Origin: Thermococcus alcaliphilus
GTDB taxonomy: Archaea > Methanobacteriota_B > Thermococci > Thermococcales > Thermococcaceae
Reading direction: 5' to 3'
Length of the DNA stretch: 64,000 bases
NCBI RefSeq assembly: GCF_024054535.1
Contig: NZ_JAMXLV010000019.1
Location: 62,001 to 126,000 of the forward strand
The stretch's first letter is position 1. Each line of letters starts with the position of its first letter. A program made the position numbers and the translations under genes. A model generated the notes under the pieces. The model searched no databases and had not been told where the DNA came from. It saw only the letters and a list, made by a program, of their open reading frames with translations. Positions 46,100 through 56,762 of this stretch are shown here, piece after piece.

Positions 46100-46111
46100 C
46101 TCGGTGCAAAC

Positions 46112-46122
46112 TCTTTTAAAAG
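46112..46122 (+). promoter_or_regulatory. TATA box of leuS
   Basis: TCTTTTAAAAG, about 35 bases before the leuS ATG, predicts transcription start near 46143, leaving a leader that is little more than the GGGAGGT ribosome site at 46141-46147. Confidence 0.55.
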
Positions 46123-46153
46123 ACGTTTTTAACAACATCAGGGAGGTTAGGAT

Positions 46154-49030
46154 ATGGTAGATTTCAAGGCTATTGAAGAAAAATGGCAGCAGAAGTGGCT
46201 GGAAGAGAAGGTATTCGAACCTCAGATAGATGAAAAGAAGCCAAAGTTCTACATAACGGTTGCATTCCCCTACTTGTCAGGCCACTTGCACGTGGGACAT
46301 GCTAGAACCTATACAATACCGGACGTTATTGCAAGGTTCAAGAGAATGCAGGGATACAATGTCTTGTTCCCAATGGCGTGGCATATAACCGGCTCTCCAA
46401 TAGTCGGGATAGCGGAAAGAATAAAGCACAGGGATCCCCAGACAATCTACGTTTATAGGGATGTCTACAAAGTTCCGGAGGACATTTTGTGGACATTTGA
46501 AGATCCAGTGAATATAGTAAAGTACTTCATGAAGGCCGCAAGGGAGACTTTTATCAGAGCGGGTTTTAGTGTTGACTGGAGCAGAGAATTCCACACGACA
46601 TCGCTCTTTCCGCCGTTCAGTAAGTTTATCGAGTGGCAGTTCTTGAGATTAAAAGAAAAAGGGCTGATCGTTAAGGGAACCCACTACGTCAGATGGGATC
46701 CAGTTGTTGGAACCCCCTTGGGAGATCACGACCTAATTGAGGGAGAAGATGTACAGATACTGGATTACATTCTGATAAAGTTCGTTCTTGAAGAGAAAGG
46801 CGAAGTTTACTATCTACCTGCGGCAACCCTAAGGCCCGAAACCGTTTACGGAGTAACCAACATGTGGTTAAATCCCGAGGCAACTTACGTGAAAGCCAGA
46901 GTTAAGAGCGGAGACAAGGAAGAGAAATGGATAATAAGCAAGGAAGCCGCTTACAAGTTGAGCTTCCAAGATAAGGATATTGAAGTTCTGGAAGAGTTCA
47001 AGGGAGAGAAGTTAATTGGAAAGTGGGTCAAGAACCCGGTAACTGGAGATGAGGTAATTATTTTGCCTGCTGAGTTCGTTGATCCAGATAACGCTACCGG
47101 AGTAGTCATGAGCGTTCCTGCACATGCACCCTTCGATCATGCCGCCTTGGAGGACATAAAGAAGAACACAGAAATCCTGTTGAGGTATGATATTGATCCA
47201 AGGATCGTTGAAAACATAAGCTACATCTCCCTGATTGAGTTGGAGGGCTATGGTGAATTCCCGGCTGTTGAAGAGAGTGAAAAGCTTGGAGTAAAAAGCC
47301 AAAAAGATGTGGAAAAACTTGAACAGGCCACAAAAAACATCTACAAAGCTGAATACCACAAGGGTGTCTTCAAGATTGAGCCCTACAAAGGAAAACCCGT
47401 TAACGAGGTAAAGGAGCTAGTAGCTAAGGAGATGCTCGAAAAAGGAATAGCTGACAGGATGTATGAATTCTCGGACAAAAACGTCATCTCAAGGTTTGGA
47501 AACAGAGCGGTTATAAAAATAATCCACGATCAATGGTTTATCGACTACGGAAACCCAGAATGGAAGGCAAAGGCGAGAGAAGCTTTAGCAGAAATGAAAA
47601 TCCTGCCGGAGTCAAGAAGGGCACAGTTTGAAGCCATAATAGAGTGGCTCGACAAGAAGGCCTGTGCGAGAAAAGTTGGCCTTGGAACTCCTTTGCCGTG
47701 GGATCCGGAGTGGGTGATCGAAAGTCTGAGCGACTCAACAATTTACATGGCTTACTACACCATAAGCAGAGCCGTAAATAAGTATGGCATTAAAGGAGAA
47801 CAGCTAATCCCAGAAGTTTTTGACTACATATTCCTTGAGGACTTTAGCGAGGAGAAAGAAAAGCAGCTAAGCGAAAAAACGGGCATTCCAAAAGAAGTTA
47901 TAAGAGAAATGAAGGAAGAATTTGAATACTGGTATCCGCTGGACTGGAGATGCTCGGCTAAGGACTTAATTCCAAACCACTTAACGTTCTTTATCTTCAA
48001 TCACGTTGCCATATTCAGAAAAGAGCACTGGCCGAAAGGAATAGCGGTTAACGGCTTTGGAACTCTTGAAGGACAGAAAATGAGCAAGAGCAAGGGGAAC
48101 GTGCTCAACTTTATCGATGCCATTGAAGAGAACGGGGCAGATGTGGTTAGACTTTACATCATGAGTCTAGCAGAGCACGACAGCGACTTTGACTGGAAGA
48201 GGAGTGAAGTGGGCAAATTAAGAAAGCAAATAGAGAGATTCTATGAGCTTATAATGGAATTTGCAGCTTATGAGGACAAAGACGTTGAGCTAATGGACAT
48301 TGACAAATGGCTCTTGCACAGAGTTAACAAAGCCATAAAAGGTGCCACTGAGGCTCTGGAGGAATTTAGAACAAGGACGGCTGTTCAATGGGCTTTCTAC
48401 AGCATACTGAACGACCTAAGATGGTACATGAGGAGAACAGAAGGAAGGGACGATGAAGCGAAAAAGGTTACTTTGAGGAGAGTTGCTGATATCTGGGTTC
48501 GCTTGATGGCTCCGTTTACACCACACATAGCTGAGGAACTCTGGACAAAGCTTGGTGGAGAGGGCTTTGTAAGCCTTGCCAAGTGGCCAGAGCCTGTTGA
48601 AGAGTGGTGGAACGAAACAATAGAACTTGAAGAGGACTACATCAAAGCACTAATCGATGATATAAAGGAAATTATCACCGTTGCAAAGCTCGAAAATGCA
48701 AAGAGAGCCTACATCTACACAGCTGAAGAGTGGAAGTGGAGAGTAGCGGAGATAGTCGCGGAGAAGAAGGACTTCAAGGCAGCTATGAGTGAAGTAATGA
48801 AAGATCCAGAGATGAGAAAGCGTGGCAAGGAAGTTTCAAAGCTGATTCAAAAGCTTGTCAAGGAGAGAGCTTTTGAACTCAAGCGCATCGATGAGGAGAA
48901 GGCCTTAAGACAGGCAAAGGACTTCATAGAACGCGAAACGGGGCTAGAAATCATCATAAACCCAGAGGAGGACAAGGGCGGAAAGAAGAAGCAGGCAATG
49001 CCGATGAAGCCTGCAATATTTGTGGAGTGA
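46154..49030 (+). CDS. leuS: Leucyl-tRNA synthetase
   Basis: 958 residues, archaeal-type class I synthetase. HIGH motif [11 protein letters not shown] at about 42-52; KMSKS in [10 protein letters not shown] at about 642. The CP1 editing domain spans about 160-470 with [13 protein letters not shown] and [14 protein letters not shown]. The anticodon-binding and C-terminal domains follow, ending in a basic GGKKKQAMP tail. No intein. The cognate tRNA-Leu(CAG) gene is elsewhere in the window (16942). GGGAGGT precedes the ATG; a candidate structured RNA lies immediately upstream. Confidence 0.97.
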   Translation: MVDFKAIEEKWQQKWLEEKVFEPQIDEKKPKFYITVAFPYLSGHLHVGHARTYTIPDVIARFKRMQGYNVLFPMAWHITGSPIVGIAERIKHRDPQTIYVYRDVYKVPEDILWTFEDPVNIVKYFMKAARETFIRAGFSVDWSREFHTTSLFPPFSKFIEWQFLRLKEKGLIVKGTHYVRWDPVVGTPLGDHDLIEGEDVQILDYILIKFVLEEKGEVYYLPAATLRPETVYGVTNMWLNPEATYVKARVKSGDKEEKWIISKEAAYKLSFQDKDIEVLEEFKGEKLIGKWVKNPVTGDEVIILPAEFVDPDNATGVVMSVPAHAPFDHAALEDIKKNTEILLRYDIDPRIVENISYISLIELEGYGEFPAVEESEKLGVKSQKDVEKLEQATKNIYKAEYHKGVFKIEPYKGKPVNEVKELVAKEMLEKGIADRMYEFSDKNVISRFGNRAVIKIIHDQWFIDYGNPEWKAKAREALAEMKILPESRRAQFEAIIEWLDKKACARKVGLGTPLPWDPEWVIESLSDSTIYMAYYTISRAVNKYGIKGEQLIPEVFDYIFLEDFSEEKEKQLSEKTGIPKEVIREMKEEFEYWYPLDWRCSAKDLIPNHLTFFIFNHVAIFRKEHWPKGIAVNGFGTLEGQKMSKSKGNVLNFIDAIEENGADVVRLYIMSLAEHDSDFDWKRSEVGKLRKQIERFYELIMEFAAYEDKDVELMDIDKWLLHRVNKAIKGATEALEEFRTRTAVQWAFYSILNDLRWYMRRTEGRDDEAKKVTLRRVADIWVRLMAPFTPHIAEELWTKLGGEGFVSLAKWPEPVEEWWNETIELEEDYIKALIDDIKEIITVAKLENAKRAYIYTAEEWKWRVAEIVAEKKDFKAAMSEVMKDPEMRKRGKEVSKLIQKLVKERAFELKRIDEEKALRQAKDFIERETGLEIIINPEEDKGGKKKQAMPMKPAIFVE

Positions 49031-49109
49031 GTTCTTTTTCTATCTCTTTTCTCTTAGAATATCCTAAAAGGAGAAAAGCCACTTTAAAGACCAAGCTCAA
49101 AATTCGAAA

Positions 49110-49661
49110 TTATGAGTTTACTTGAAACCTTTTTATCGTATCAATGTAAAACGGGGCTGTTGCAAATACAGAGACGAGCTCTGGGATTGCTACTCCCTTT
49201 GGAACATTGTATGCAAAATGAATGAGCCACGCTAGTATCGCAACTGTTAGAGCAGGAATAGGTAAATAACTTCTAAAGTAGACCCCATAGGCAACTAGGA
49301 ATACTGCAAGAGAGAGAAAGAACGCCACCGAGACTTTGAAGTGCAGTCCCCTGTAGATTTCATCAAAAACAGCCACCAGAATTAGCGTAAACCCGACTAA
49401 GAACCCCACAGCAGAGAAAGCTTTGCTGGTTTTGTATATGCACAGTGCTGAAACGTATATGATAAGAGCCCCTCCGAGACTCAAGCCAAAGTTAAATATC
49501 GGTGCAACGGAGCTTCTTGTGGCATGTCCAAGATCGCTTAGGGCGTTGTTTGTGATATTGAACCAATCTGAGAGAAGTATTGCTATTGCAATTGATATTA
49601 AGGGTATCGCTATTGAGAGATACGCCAGGTATAAACAGGGGGCTTTGTTTATTGCTTTCAT
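49110..49661 (-). CDS. DUF998-family membrane protein
   Basis: 183 residues with six hydrophobic segments, starting YLAYLSIAIPLISIAIAILL. ALSDLGHATRSSVAPIFNFG after the first helix is the DUF998 signature (NxxSDLG..), and VFDEIYRGLHFKVS in the middle loop is also typical. Function unknown; the fold is thought to be related to small integral membrane enzymes, and some members stand near lipid or signalling genes. No ribosome site before the ATG; CTTATTTAGG about 30 bases upstream may be the TATA box of a leaderless mRNA. Confidence 0.85.
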   Translation of the reverse strand: MKAINKAPCLYLAYLSIAIPLISIAIAILLSDWFNITNNALSDLGHATRSSVAPIFNFGLSLGGALIIYVSALCIYKTSKAFSAVGFLVGFTLILVAVFDEIYRGLHFKVSVAFFLSLAVFLVAYGVYFRSYLPIPALTVAILAWLIHFAYNVPKGVAIPELVSVFATAPFYIDTIKRFQVNS

Positions 49662-49724
49662 GGTTTTTACTTGAGACTTAACCTAAATAAGGTTTTTTGG
49701 AGAAATTTAAAATTAAAGAGGGGA

Positions 49725-51050
49725 TCAGAACTTCAAGACCCTTGCTAGAACTACCAGTGGATCCCAAACCGGGGCAAACGGTGGTGCATAGGCTAAATCG
49801 GCAAAGAAGAGGTCTTTTGTTGTAAATCCTGCTTGTAAAGCTACTGCAAAAGCATCCACTCTTGGAAGTATCTCTGCTCCAACTGCCTGTAAGCCTAAGA
49901 GCCTTCCGTTCTCTTTGTCCGCTATTGCTTTGAGCCATATCTTCTTTCCGCCCGGATAATAATGGGGTTTTGTTCTTGCCTCTATGAATGCCGTCTTAAC
50001 ATCATATCCTTCTTTTAGGGCTTCTCCTTCTGTTAGCCCGGTTTTCCCAATTTCGAGATCCATGAATTTGGTTATGGCCGTTCCAAGAACTCCTGGAAAT
50101 GTTATGTCAACACCCGCTATGTTGCTTCCCGCTACGTAGCCCATCTTGTTACCCGGTGGAGCCAATGGCACCCATACCCTTCTGCCAGTGATCAAATGCT
50201 TTGTCTCGGCAACGTCTCCAGCAGCATAGACGTTTTCAATGCTCGTTTGCATTCTCTCGTTTGTCCATATTGCTCCAGTTTCCCCTATCCTAACCCCTAG
50301 TTGTCGTGCAAGCTCTGTGTTTGGCTTGATTCCAGTGGCTATGATGACTAGATCGGCTTTATACTCCCCTGCATCAGTGACTACCTTCTCTACCTTCTCT
50401 TCTCCTTCAATCCTAAGGGTTACTTCTTCCAGACGGAGGTTTAGGTGTTCTCTGAGTTTTGCCTCTACTATATCGGTGATTTCCTTGTCAAAGGTTTTTC
50501 TTAAGACCCTCTCGCTTCTGCCGATTAGTGTTACATTCTTTCCCTGAACCACAAATGCTTCGGCCATCTCAAGTGCTATATAGCCAGTTCCAATCACCAC
50601 AACGTTCCTTACATCATTTTTCTCCACATATTCTTTTATTGCAACCGCATCTGGAGGCAGGTCTGCTGTAAAAACTCCCCTCAAATCTACACCCTCTATT
50701 GGCGGTACTTGGGGGGAGGCGCCGTTTGCAAAAACCAAGTAGTCCCACTCGTAGGTTTTCTCTTCACCATTCTCCCTTACTCTCACACTTCCTTGCTCAA
50801 CTTCTATCACTTCTGCATTCAAGTGCAGGTCAATTCCTCTCTTTTTGATGAAAAACTCGGGTGGATAGTGCATAAGTTTCTCCTTTGGAGAAATTCCTTC
50901 AACGACATAAGGCACTCCACAGGGGGCATGACTGACCCATTCAGTCGCTTCAAACACCTTTACATCCCATTCAGGTTTCAGTCTCTTCACTCTTGATGCA
51001 GTGCTCATTCCAGCAGCTCCGCCACCTATGATAACAACTGTCTTTTTCAT
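49725..51050 (-). CDS. CoA-disulfide reductase / NAD(P)H oxidase family flavoprotein
   Basis: 441 residues. FAD-binding [20 protein letters not shown] at the N-terminus, single active-site Cys C44 in [16 protein letters not shown]-binding [17 protein letters not shown] and FAD second motif [12 protein letters not shown]. Thermococcales homologues are CoA-disulfide reductases that also take part in sulfur reduction (NSR-like) using NAD(P)H; no rhodanese domain is attached here. GGTGATAAAT precedes the ATG at 51050. Monocistronic. Confidence 0.93.
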   Translation of the reverse strand: MKKTVVIIGGGAAGMSTASRVKRLKPEWDVKVFEATEWVSHAPCGVPYVVEGISPKEKLMHYPPEFFIKKRGIDLHLNAEVIEVEQGSVRVRENGEEKTYEWDYLVFANGASPQVPPIEGVDLRGVFTADLPPDAVAIKEYVEKNDVRNVVVIGTGYIALEMAEAFVVQGKNVTLIGRSERVLRKTFDKEITDIVEAKLREHLNLRLEEVTLRIEGEEKVEKVVTDAGEYKADLVIIATGIKPNTELARQLGVRIGETGAIWTNERMQTSIENVYAAGDVAETKHLITGRRVWVPLAPPGNKMGYVAGSNIAGVDITFPGVLGTAITKFMDLEIGKTGLTEGEALKEGYDVKTAFIEARTKPHYYPGGKKIWLKAIADKENGRLLGLQAVGAEILPRVDAFAVALQAGFTTKDLFFADLAYAPPFAPVWDPLVVLARVLKF

Positions 51051-51103
51051 ATTTATCACCAAAGAAGGGTTGTAAACCTAAGGTTAAAAAAGTTAATGAA
51101 GAA

Positions 51104-52171
51104 TCAAATATTCAAAGGAAGTTTCACATAGTCGAGGACGCTTCCGTAACTCTTCTTTATCTCAACGTGTTCAACAAGCCCTTTGAATTCTCCTCCAGCA
51201 AGTCCGTCCCCGATTATAGCGCTTCCCTGGGCGGCCTCCTTTGCTTTCCCCTCAAGACCCCTCTGCTTAACCACTGGAAGGCCAAAGCGCTCCTCGAAGA
51301 GGTCTTTAACATCTTTTCTAAGCTCATCTATGCGCATAAGTCTACCAGAGAGGATTATTTCCTTGGCATCTCTCACAACGGCGAGTTCACTAGCAACTGC
51401 CTTTATAAAGCCGTCTTTCATGGCTTCCCAGGCTTTTGCAAAAGGCTCCTCGTCAAGCCTTTTGGCAAATTCCTCTGGTGGGAGTATCTTTTCTGCGGCA
51501 ATTATGCTTGCTCCTCCCCAGAAGAGGTGCCACTTCTTGATTTTTCCCATGAGATATGCCACCTCACCGTCGAGGGCACCGCTGTTCACGTATGCCGGGC
51601 CAGGGAATATCGTACCCCCAATGCCATCAACTATCTTTCCACCCTTGACTGCTCCAGCGTAATTGTAGCCAAAGCCAACCTCAAGGAGCACGAATGAAAC
51701 GTCGGAATACTCAATGTTAAGCCTCTTGGCTTGGTCGTAGATTCCAAGAACGGTTATCGCCATTTTATCCGCTGTTCCCATGTCTATTTTGTTGTATTTC
51801 CTCCATTCTGGCACAGTTGGAAGGTGTATAACGCCGGGAATAAACCACACGTTCATATTCTTTTCAGCCATCTCGCTTACCATCTTTTGCAATCCAATGA
51901 GAACTGGTATTTCTTTCATTTCTTCTTCTCTAACTAGCGTCATCTCAAAGCGGTCTTTTTCAGTTAATTCACTTATGTGCTTAAGCGGAACTCCGTACCC
52001 TGAGGGGCCGATTATTAAGTCTGCACTGAATTCTTCTATTGTCCTAACGATTTTGCTTGGCTCTTCCGCAACTACTTCACTTGGAAAGCTGAGATCGAGT
52101 TTTATCTTTCCGTCTTCAAGGCCAATAATGTCAAAGCTCTTCGTGCCTGGATCGACACCTATAACCCTCAT
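51104..52171 (-). CDS. DUF1464 ASKHA-fold protein
   Basis: 355 residues. VIGVDPGTKSFDIIGLEDGK is the phosphate-1 motif of the ASKHA (sugar kinase/Hsp70/actin) fold; VSFVLLEVGFGYNYAGAVKG and EIILSGRLMRIDEL correspond to phosphate-2 and adenosine motifs. The family DUF1464 is archaeal and resembles butyrate/acetate kinases and 2-hydroxyacyl-dehydratase activators, but no substrate is established. GGTGATAAA precedes the ATG. Probably co-directional with NMD3 upstream, 41 bp away, though each has its own ribosome site. Confidence 0.88.
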   Translation of the reverse strand: MRVIGVDPGTKSFDIIGLEDGKIKLDLSFPSEVVAEEPSKIVRTIEEFSADLIIGPSGYGVPLKHISELTEKDRFEMTLVREEEMKEIPVLIGLQKMVSEMAEKNMNVWFIPGVIHLPTVPEWRKYNKIDMGTADKMAITVLGIYDQAKRLNIEYSDVSFVLLEVGFGYNYAGAVKGGKIVDGIGGTIFPGPAYVNSGALDGEVAYLMGKIKKWHLFWGGASIIAAEKILPPEEFAKRLDEEPFAKAWEAMKDGFIKAVASELAVVRDAKEIILSGRLMRIDELRKDVKDLFEERFGLPVVKQRGLEGKAKEAAQGSAIIGDGLAGGEFKGLVEHVEIKKSYGSVLDYVKLPLNI

Positions 52172-52212
52172 TTTATCACCGGAACAAAGAAGAAGAGAGG
52201 AATTAAAAAAGT

Positions 52213-53376
52213 TTATTCCTGCTTTTTCTCCTCGATATAATATTTCCCCTTAACCCTAACGAGCCTGTAAATTTCTCCTTCCTTTACTTCAAATTCTGGT
52301 TTTTCGAGCTCAAAGGTCTCATAGCTGTTCATGTCCATAAACTGGACTTCTCTTGGAGTTGAACTCGTTGCCATAGCTTCCAGTCTCTCGTGCTCTACTG
52401 TGTCTATTTCATCTCGCTTTGCACTTTTCCAGTCTTTGTGTTCATTTTCGTGAGTGGAGAGGTTCTTTAAGAACAACCCTTTTCCGTTCACATCTTCAAC
52501 TCTGTATATGTTGCCTTTTTTGTCCCCCACTATGTCTCCTTTTCTAAACTTTGGGATTCTAACGCTAACACTTGTCCTATAAACTTCCTTGCTCGTCATT
52601 CTGTCCTGCCCAATTAGCTGATAAGCCTCACTTATACTCCCGCCATATTTATCCCTTATCGCTTGGGCAAGCTTTCTTGCAGCACTTGTTGATCCCATGT
52701 AGAAGTCTATTCCTTCTTCTTTTTCTACAGTATCTTGGATGAAGCCCATCCTGTCGCGCTTCATTATTTCGTCAACTTTTTCCTCAACTAGTTTTGAGAT
52801 TTCATCTTTCTCTTCTTTTGTTAAGACTCTATCTTCAGCTCTAACCTGCAAAATTGCCTCGAAATAACCTCCTAAGAATTTCTGGCACCTTGGACATACT
52901 GTTTGCCTTACATAGACTGTTACCATCTTCTTCTCATGGTGAAGCTCCTTTTGCATTTCATGAATTCTCGCTTTAACTTCCACTTCATAGTTGATTATTG
53001 CCGGAAAGTACTCTATGTGCCACTCAATTGGCTCAAAGCTCACATATGCAGTTCCTACGGGCACTTCTTCAATTTCCTCCAATTCCTCTTTCGGAACAAT
53101 TTTTACCTCTTTAACTCTCTCATCAAGGAGGAGGTTTTCAATGAGAGCATTATCGGCAACTTCAAAGATAAGCTCTTCAAGGTTGTAAGTTTTTGGATCT
53201 ACCCATGTCCCTCTAACCTTATAGCTCCCACAGTTTTGGCATAGCTCGGTATTTATTTCATCTTCTATTAGGAGTACGGGGTTTTCCTTTCTAAAGCATA
53301 CCTGACAGAGGCCGTCTATCAACGGCCCCCCTTCGTTCTCGCTAATTCCACATCTGTAGCAAAATCTCTCGCTCAT
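52213..53376 (-). CDS. NMD3-family ribosome assembly protein
   Basis: 387 residues. The N-terminus has the Cys pairs of NMD3: FCYRCG, GLCQVC, CQNCGS and later VCPRCQKFLGGYFEA. The middle is the eIF5A/peptidyl-hydrolase-like domain (EIPVGTAY region and YEVEVKARIHEMQKELHH). The C-terminus has FRKGDIVGDKKGNIYRVEDV, an SH3-like barrel. Eukaryotic NMD3 is the 60S export adaptor; the archaeal form probably binds the large subunit in late assembly. The ATG at 53376 follows GGTGAG; the upstream in-frame 17 residues lack a signal. Confidence 0.92.
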   Translation of the reverse strand: MSERFCYRCGISENEGGPLIDGLCQVCFRKENPVLLIEDEINTELCQNCGSYKVRGTWVDPKTYNLEELIFEVADNALIENLLLDERVKEVKIVPKEELEEIEEVPVGTAYVSFEPIEWHIEYFPAIINYEVEVKARIHEMQKELHHEKKMVTVYVRQTVCPRCQKFLGGYFEAILQVRAEDRVLTKEEKDEISKLVEEKVDEIMKRDRMGFIQDTVEKEEGIDFYMGSTSAARKLAQAIRDKYGGSISEAYQLIGQDRMTSKEVYRTSVSVRIPKFRKGDIVGDKKGNIYRVEDVNGKGLFLKNLSTHENEHKDWKSAKRDEIDTVEHERLEAMATSSTPREVQFMDMNSYETFELEKPEFEVKEGEIYRLVRVKGKYYIEEKKQE

Positions 53377-53494
53377 TTTTCTCACCACTACAAGCTGAGG
53401 TTTCATGATTAAAAACTTAACTTCCATTAGGAATTAGTGGAAGAGGGAAGGCACTCTCAAGGCCAGCAGATTTCTTCTTGGGAGAAGAACGAAA

Positions 53495-53794
53495 TTATAA
53501 CAGCTTTGCCATCTGGGCATGAGGGACGCCTTGGATGTAAAGGACTCTCTTTTCATCTACATAGCCCAGCTCAATGGCCTTTTTTACGCACCTCTCTCCG
53601 GTGAGGTTTGCTATTGTGGCCTCTTCCAGCAGGGACTCAAGCTCTTCAACTTCTCTGAGTTCACCTTTGTAGAATCTCTCTTTTACCTCTAATTTGAGCT
53701 CGCCTTCTCTAAACGTTTTACCCAAAAGCTCTTCATCACATGCAGCAACGAGAACTTCTCCCTGAACACGATAAACCTTAACGTAAATTTTCAT
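53495..53794 (-). CDS. DUF424-family protein
   Basis: 99 residues, soluble. KIYVKVYRVQGEVLVAACDE, ELLGKTFREGELKLEVKERF and ATIANLTGERCVKKAIELGY match archaeal DUF424, a compact alpha/beta protein generally found near translation or ribosome-assembly genes (here NMD3 is next downstream, on the same strand). The ATG at 53794 has GTGATA before it. Function unknown; the conserved NLTGE and Cys are of note. Confidence 0.88.
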   Translation of the reverse strand: MKIYVKVYRVQGEVLVAACDEELLGKTFREGELKLEVKERFYKGELREVEELESLLEEATIANLTGERCVKKAIELGYVDEKRVLYIQGVPHAQMAKLL

Positions 53795-53872
53795 AGCTAT
53801 CACAGGATAAAAAGAGAAGAGGGGGTTTAAAAAGTTAATTCAAGAAGCATTAAATGAAGAAAATTAAAAATC

Positions 53873-54280
53873 TCAAGAAGATTCAAGTTCCTCAATAGCT
53901 TTTTCGAGGATTTCTATTGCTTCCATCAAGTACAGATAAGCTCTCCTCATATGAACAAAGGTCTGGATGTGTCCCTTAAGTGGATGCCCAAATTTCCATG
54001 CAAGCTCATATTCCTTTTCAGCCATCTCTTTGTATTCGAGAGCCATTTCTAGTGTCTCTTCACTTACTCCAAGCTCTACGCTTTTGTTGTAGAGTTCGTC
54101 AAATTTCTCTATTCCTTCCTTGTATCTTAAATAATAGAAGTACTGGAGTGCTGTAATGGGCCTTCCGAGTGAACCCATTGATGGTATCGGGGAGCTACCA
54201 TTTTCTCCAATAGCGGTTGTTAATGGGACTGCCATAGAGACCAAAAACAAAGCCATAACTATGGCAAGGTATTTTCTCAT
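53873..54280 (-). CDS. Small secreted helical protein, unknown
   Basis: 135 residues. Signal peptide at 1-23 (KYLAIVMALFLVSMAVPLTT). The mature part is helical and rich in Glu, Tyr and Leu: ALQYFYYLRYKEGIEKFDEL, ALEYKEMAEKEYELAWKFGH, HMRRAYLYLMEAIEILEKAI, which resembles a TPR-like or four-helix packing. No anchor at the C-terminus. GGAGGGATAAA precedes the ATG and GCTTATATTC about 55 bases upstream is its TATA box. Family not recognised. Confidence 0.75.
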   Translation of the reverse strand: MRKYLAIVMALFLVSMAVPLTTAIGENGSSPIPSMGSLGRPITALQYFYYLRYKEGIEKFDELYNKSVELGVSEETLEMALEYKEMAEKEYELAWKFGHPLKGHIQTFVHMRRAYLYLMEAIEILEKAIEELESS

Positions 54281-54490
54281 TTTTATCCCTCCTGTAAGTT
54301 GCTCGTGTTAGTATTTAGGTGTTGTTGAATATAAGCATTTCGGCATTGCTGTATAAAGATGACCTCAAGCTGTTTTAGTTGTTTCACAATGGTGTAAAGC
54401 TGCTAATGGTGTATCAATAGCAAGAACTCAAAACTTATGAACAACTTCCAATATGTCTAATGAACGAGAGAGAAATAAGAGATAAATAAA

Positions 54491-55633
54491 TCAAATTCTT
54501 TCAAAAGCCAACCCAACTTCCAATGCAGTACCTAATGGCAAAACATCCTCATCAACGTTGAATCTTGGATGGTGGTGAGGATAGATTATCCCTTTCTCTC
54601 CATTTTTAATGCCCAGAGCTATAAATGCTCCCGGTACCTTTTGGAGGTAGAATGCAAAGTCTTCGGCCCCCATAGTCTTTGGAACTTCTTCTACTTTTAG
54701 TCCGAGATTTTGAGCAACCTTTCTAGCAAGAGATGCCATTTTTGGATCGTTTATGGCTGGAGGGCTTATTTCCTCTATTTTGAGCTCACACGAAGCATTG
54801 TTAGCTAATGTTATGCCCTTTAAAATCTCTTCAATTCTTTTTTCAATAAGAGCTTTTGTTTCTGGCGTGAAGAACCTATAGGTGCCATTCATATAAACCT
54901 TCTCTGGAATCACGTTAAAGGCCTCTCCGGCTTTTATTGAGCCCACACTTACAACCCCACTCTCTAGAGGATTAAGGTTTCTGCTTATGATTGTTTGGAA
55001 AGCTAAAATAGCTTGGGCTGCTATGGGAACCGGGTCGATCGTTTCGTGAGGCGAAGCCCCGTGGCCTCCTTTTCCTTCTATCTCTACATCGAACCTTCCA
55101 GCCCCTGCCATAAAGGGGCCTTCTCTTATACCAACAACACCGCTCGGCAGTTCCATCCATACATGGAGGCCAAAGATGGCATTAACTCCTTCAAGAGCCC
55201 CACCTTCTATCATCTTCAATGCTCCGTTTCCTCCCTCCTCTGCTGGCTGGAAGAGTAACCTCACTTTGTTAGGGAGCTCGTTTTCATGCTCAGCTATTAT
55301 TCTCGCTGCTCCGAGGAGCATTGCAGTGTGAGCGTCATGTCCACAAGCGTGCATTTTTCCCGGGATTCTGGACTTGTAAGGGACATCGTTCTCCTCCTGA
55401 ACAGGCAAAGCATCCATATCGGCCCTTAAAGCTATAGTCTTTTCTCCTTTGCCAATATCCGCTATTATCCCTGTTCCAATGCGCTTAATTTTGTACCCCC
55501 ACTCTCTCAGGTGTTCCTCAACAATTTTTGATGTTCTCTCTTCCTCGTAGCCGAGCTCAGGATGCATGTGAAAATCCCTGCGCCAGGCAATTATCTGGTC
55601 TTTAATTTTGAGGGCTTCTTTAAGAGGATTCAT
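54491..55633 (-). CDS. M20-family amidohydrolase/carboxypeptidase
   Basis: 380 residues. Peptidase family M20D, metal site MHACGHDAHTAML, AEEGGNGALKMIEGG (catalytic Glu), dimerisation domain GKGGHGASPHETIDPVPIAA and C-terminal YPHHHPRFNVDEDV. Thermococcales members are thermostable N-acyl-amino-acid hydrolases or carboxypeptidases acting on peptides. No signal peptide, so cytosolic. GGTGA lies before the ATG. It fits a peptide-fermenting organism. Confidence 0.93.
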   Translation of the reverse strand: MNPLKEALKIKDQIIAWRRDFHMHPELGYEEERTSKIVEEHLREWGYKIKRIGTGIIADIGKGEKTIALRADMDALPVQEENDVPYKSRIPGKMHACGHDAHTAMLLGAARIIAEHENELPNKVRLLFQPAEEGGNGALKMIEGGALEGVNAIFGLHVWMELPSGVVGIREGPFMAGAGRFDVEIEGKGGHGASPHETIDPVPIAAQAILAFQTIISRNLNPLESGVVSVGSIKAGEAFNVIPEKVYMNGTYRFFTPETKALIEKRIEEILKGITLANNASCELKIEEISPPAINDPKMASLARKVAQNLGLKVEEVPKTMGAEDFAFYLQKVPGAFIALGIKNGEKGIIYPHHHPRFNVDEDVLPLGTALEVGLAFERI

Positions 55634-55670
55634 GGGAGGTCACCCATGTAACTAAGTTCAAATTTGTATT

Positions 55671-56705
55671 TTAGCCTTTCGATGTGTACTTTGAATAGAC
55701 CCCACCAAAAAGCAACAACACGGAAAGAATAAAGGCATCCACTCCGCTCTCAAGGGCATATATTAACGTCGCCAAAACAACACTTGCGGTTTTTTTGTCA
55801 GTTTCTGATAATCTAAGCAAACTTCCAAATAGATACGCCTCAACTACCCCAAGGATTCCAAAATCCGCTATTGGCTGGCCGAAGAGGAAGTAAGTGTACC
55901 TACCGTTAAGGGTAAACATAAATGCAATTCTCCACCTTGGGTCGCTGTGGAGTAACAATTTGCCGTGGAAAAAGCCAAATGGGAGAGAGACTGAAACTAT
56001 GTTATGGAAAATCAAAAATGTAAATCCCATTCTGACCAAAAGAGCTTCAAGATTTCCACTTAAGAAGGCAACAAATAAGAAAACTGGCACTCCGATTAAG
56101 GCTTGTCTGAACGTCAATTTGTTTTCGTAATAATATGGAAGCGAGTAAAATAGGAATATCAAAAGCATCAGAGATCTAAAAGTGCCTAAAAAGAAAAGAA
56201 CCTCCAATGCTAAGAAAAGGGCAGTTTTGAGCTTCCAGTTTAGTTCGCAATACGTAAGAGAGATTCCAGACAAAAACGCAAAAAGTACTAGGGGTTTAAC
56301 AAGCCTAAACCTAAGCTCCCACTGGAAAAACGGGACACCTTCAAATAAATAGAGAATAAGTATGAAAAAGATAGAGCTCACAAGAACAAATTTTGCATAT
56401 TTCTCAAAGGATTCATATTTTTTTGATATTAAGAACACAACTAAAACAGCCAACTGGCCGTAAATTGGGAGTGCAAAGGAGAGAATGAATATGAGAAACC
56501 AGTAAACCCATTCCGGGAATCTTATTGGTTTTAAATAACCGATAACTAAAACCCCCCAACATAGCAGAGCAATAGCGAGAGCAATTGTGATTCTACTAGA
56601 GGGGAGAACCGTGGCATACAGCTTATCCTTGAGGAAGATATTTGCATAAACCATTAAAAATAAGTATGTAAAAAATGCAAGGGTAAAGAGCTTTAGGGCT
56701 TTCAT
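55671..56705 (-). CDS. Multi-spanning membrane protein, O-antigen polymerase-like
   Basis: 344 residues with about ten hydrophobic segments, from LFTLAFFTYLFLMVYANIFL to VDAFILSVLLLFGGVYSKYT. The loop GFFHGKLLLHSDPRWRIAFM between late helices and the layout resemble O-antigen ligase/polymerase and oligosaccharide-repeat-unit polymerases, though no diagnostic motif is certain. It is divergent, 57 bases apart, from an STT3-like glycosyltransferase gene, supporting a role in surface glycan assembly. GGTGGTTCA precedes the ATG. Confidence 0.75.
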   Translation of the reverse strand: MKALKLFTLAFFTYLFLMVYANIFLKDKLYATVLPSSRITIALAIALLCWGVLVIGYLKPIRFPEWVYWFLIFILSFALPIYGQLAVLVVFLISKKYESFEKYAKFVLVSSIFFILILYLFEGVPFFQWELRFRLVKPLVLFAFLSGISLTYCELNWKLKTALFLALEVLFFLGTFRSLMLLIFLFYSLPYYYENKLTFRQALIGVPVFLFVAFLSGNLEALLVRMGFTFLIFHNIVSVSLPFGFFHGKLLLHSDPRWRIAFMFTLNGRYTYFLFGQPIADFGILGVVEAYLFGSLLRLSETDKKTASVVLATLIYALESGVDAFILSVLLLFGGVYSKYTSKG

Positions 56706-56762
56706 TGAACCACCAACTTTAATAAAGTCAAAAGAACATTAAAAGGCTTAGGGGTGTAAAAG

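Noticed and set aside
51167-51697. 176-codon open frame on the plus strand
   Set aside because: Antisense shadow of the DUF1464 gene.
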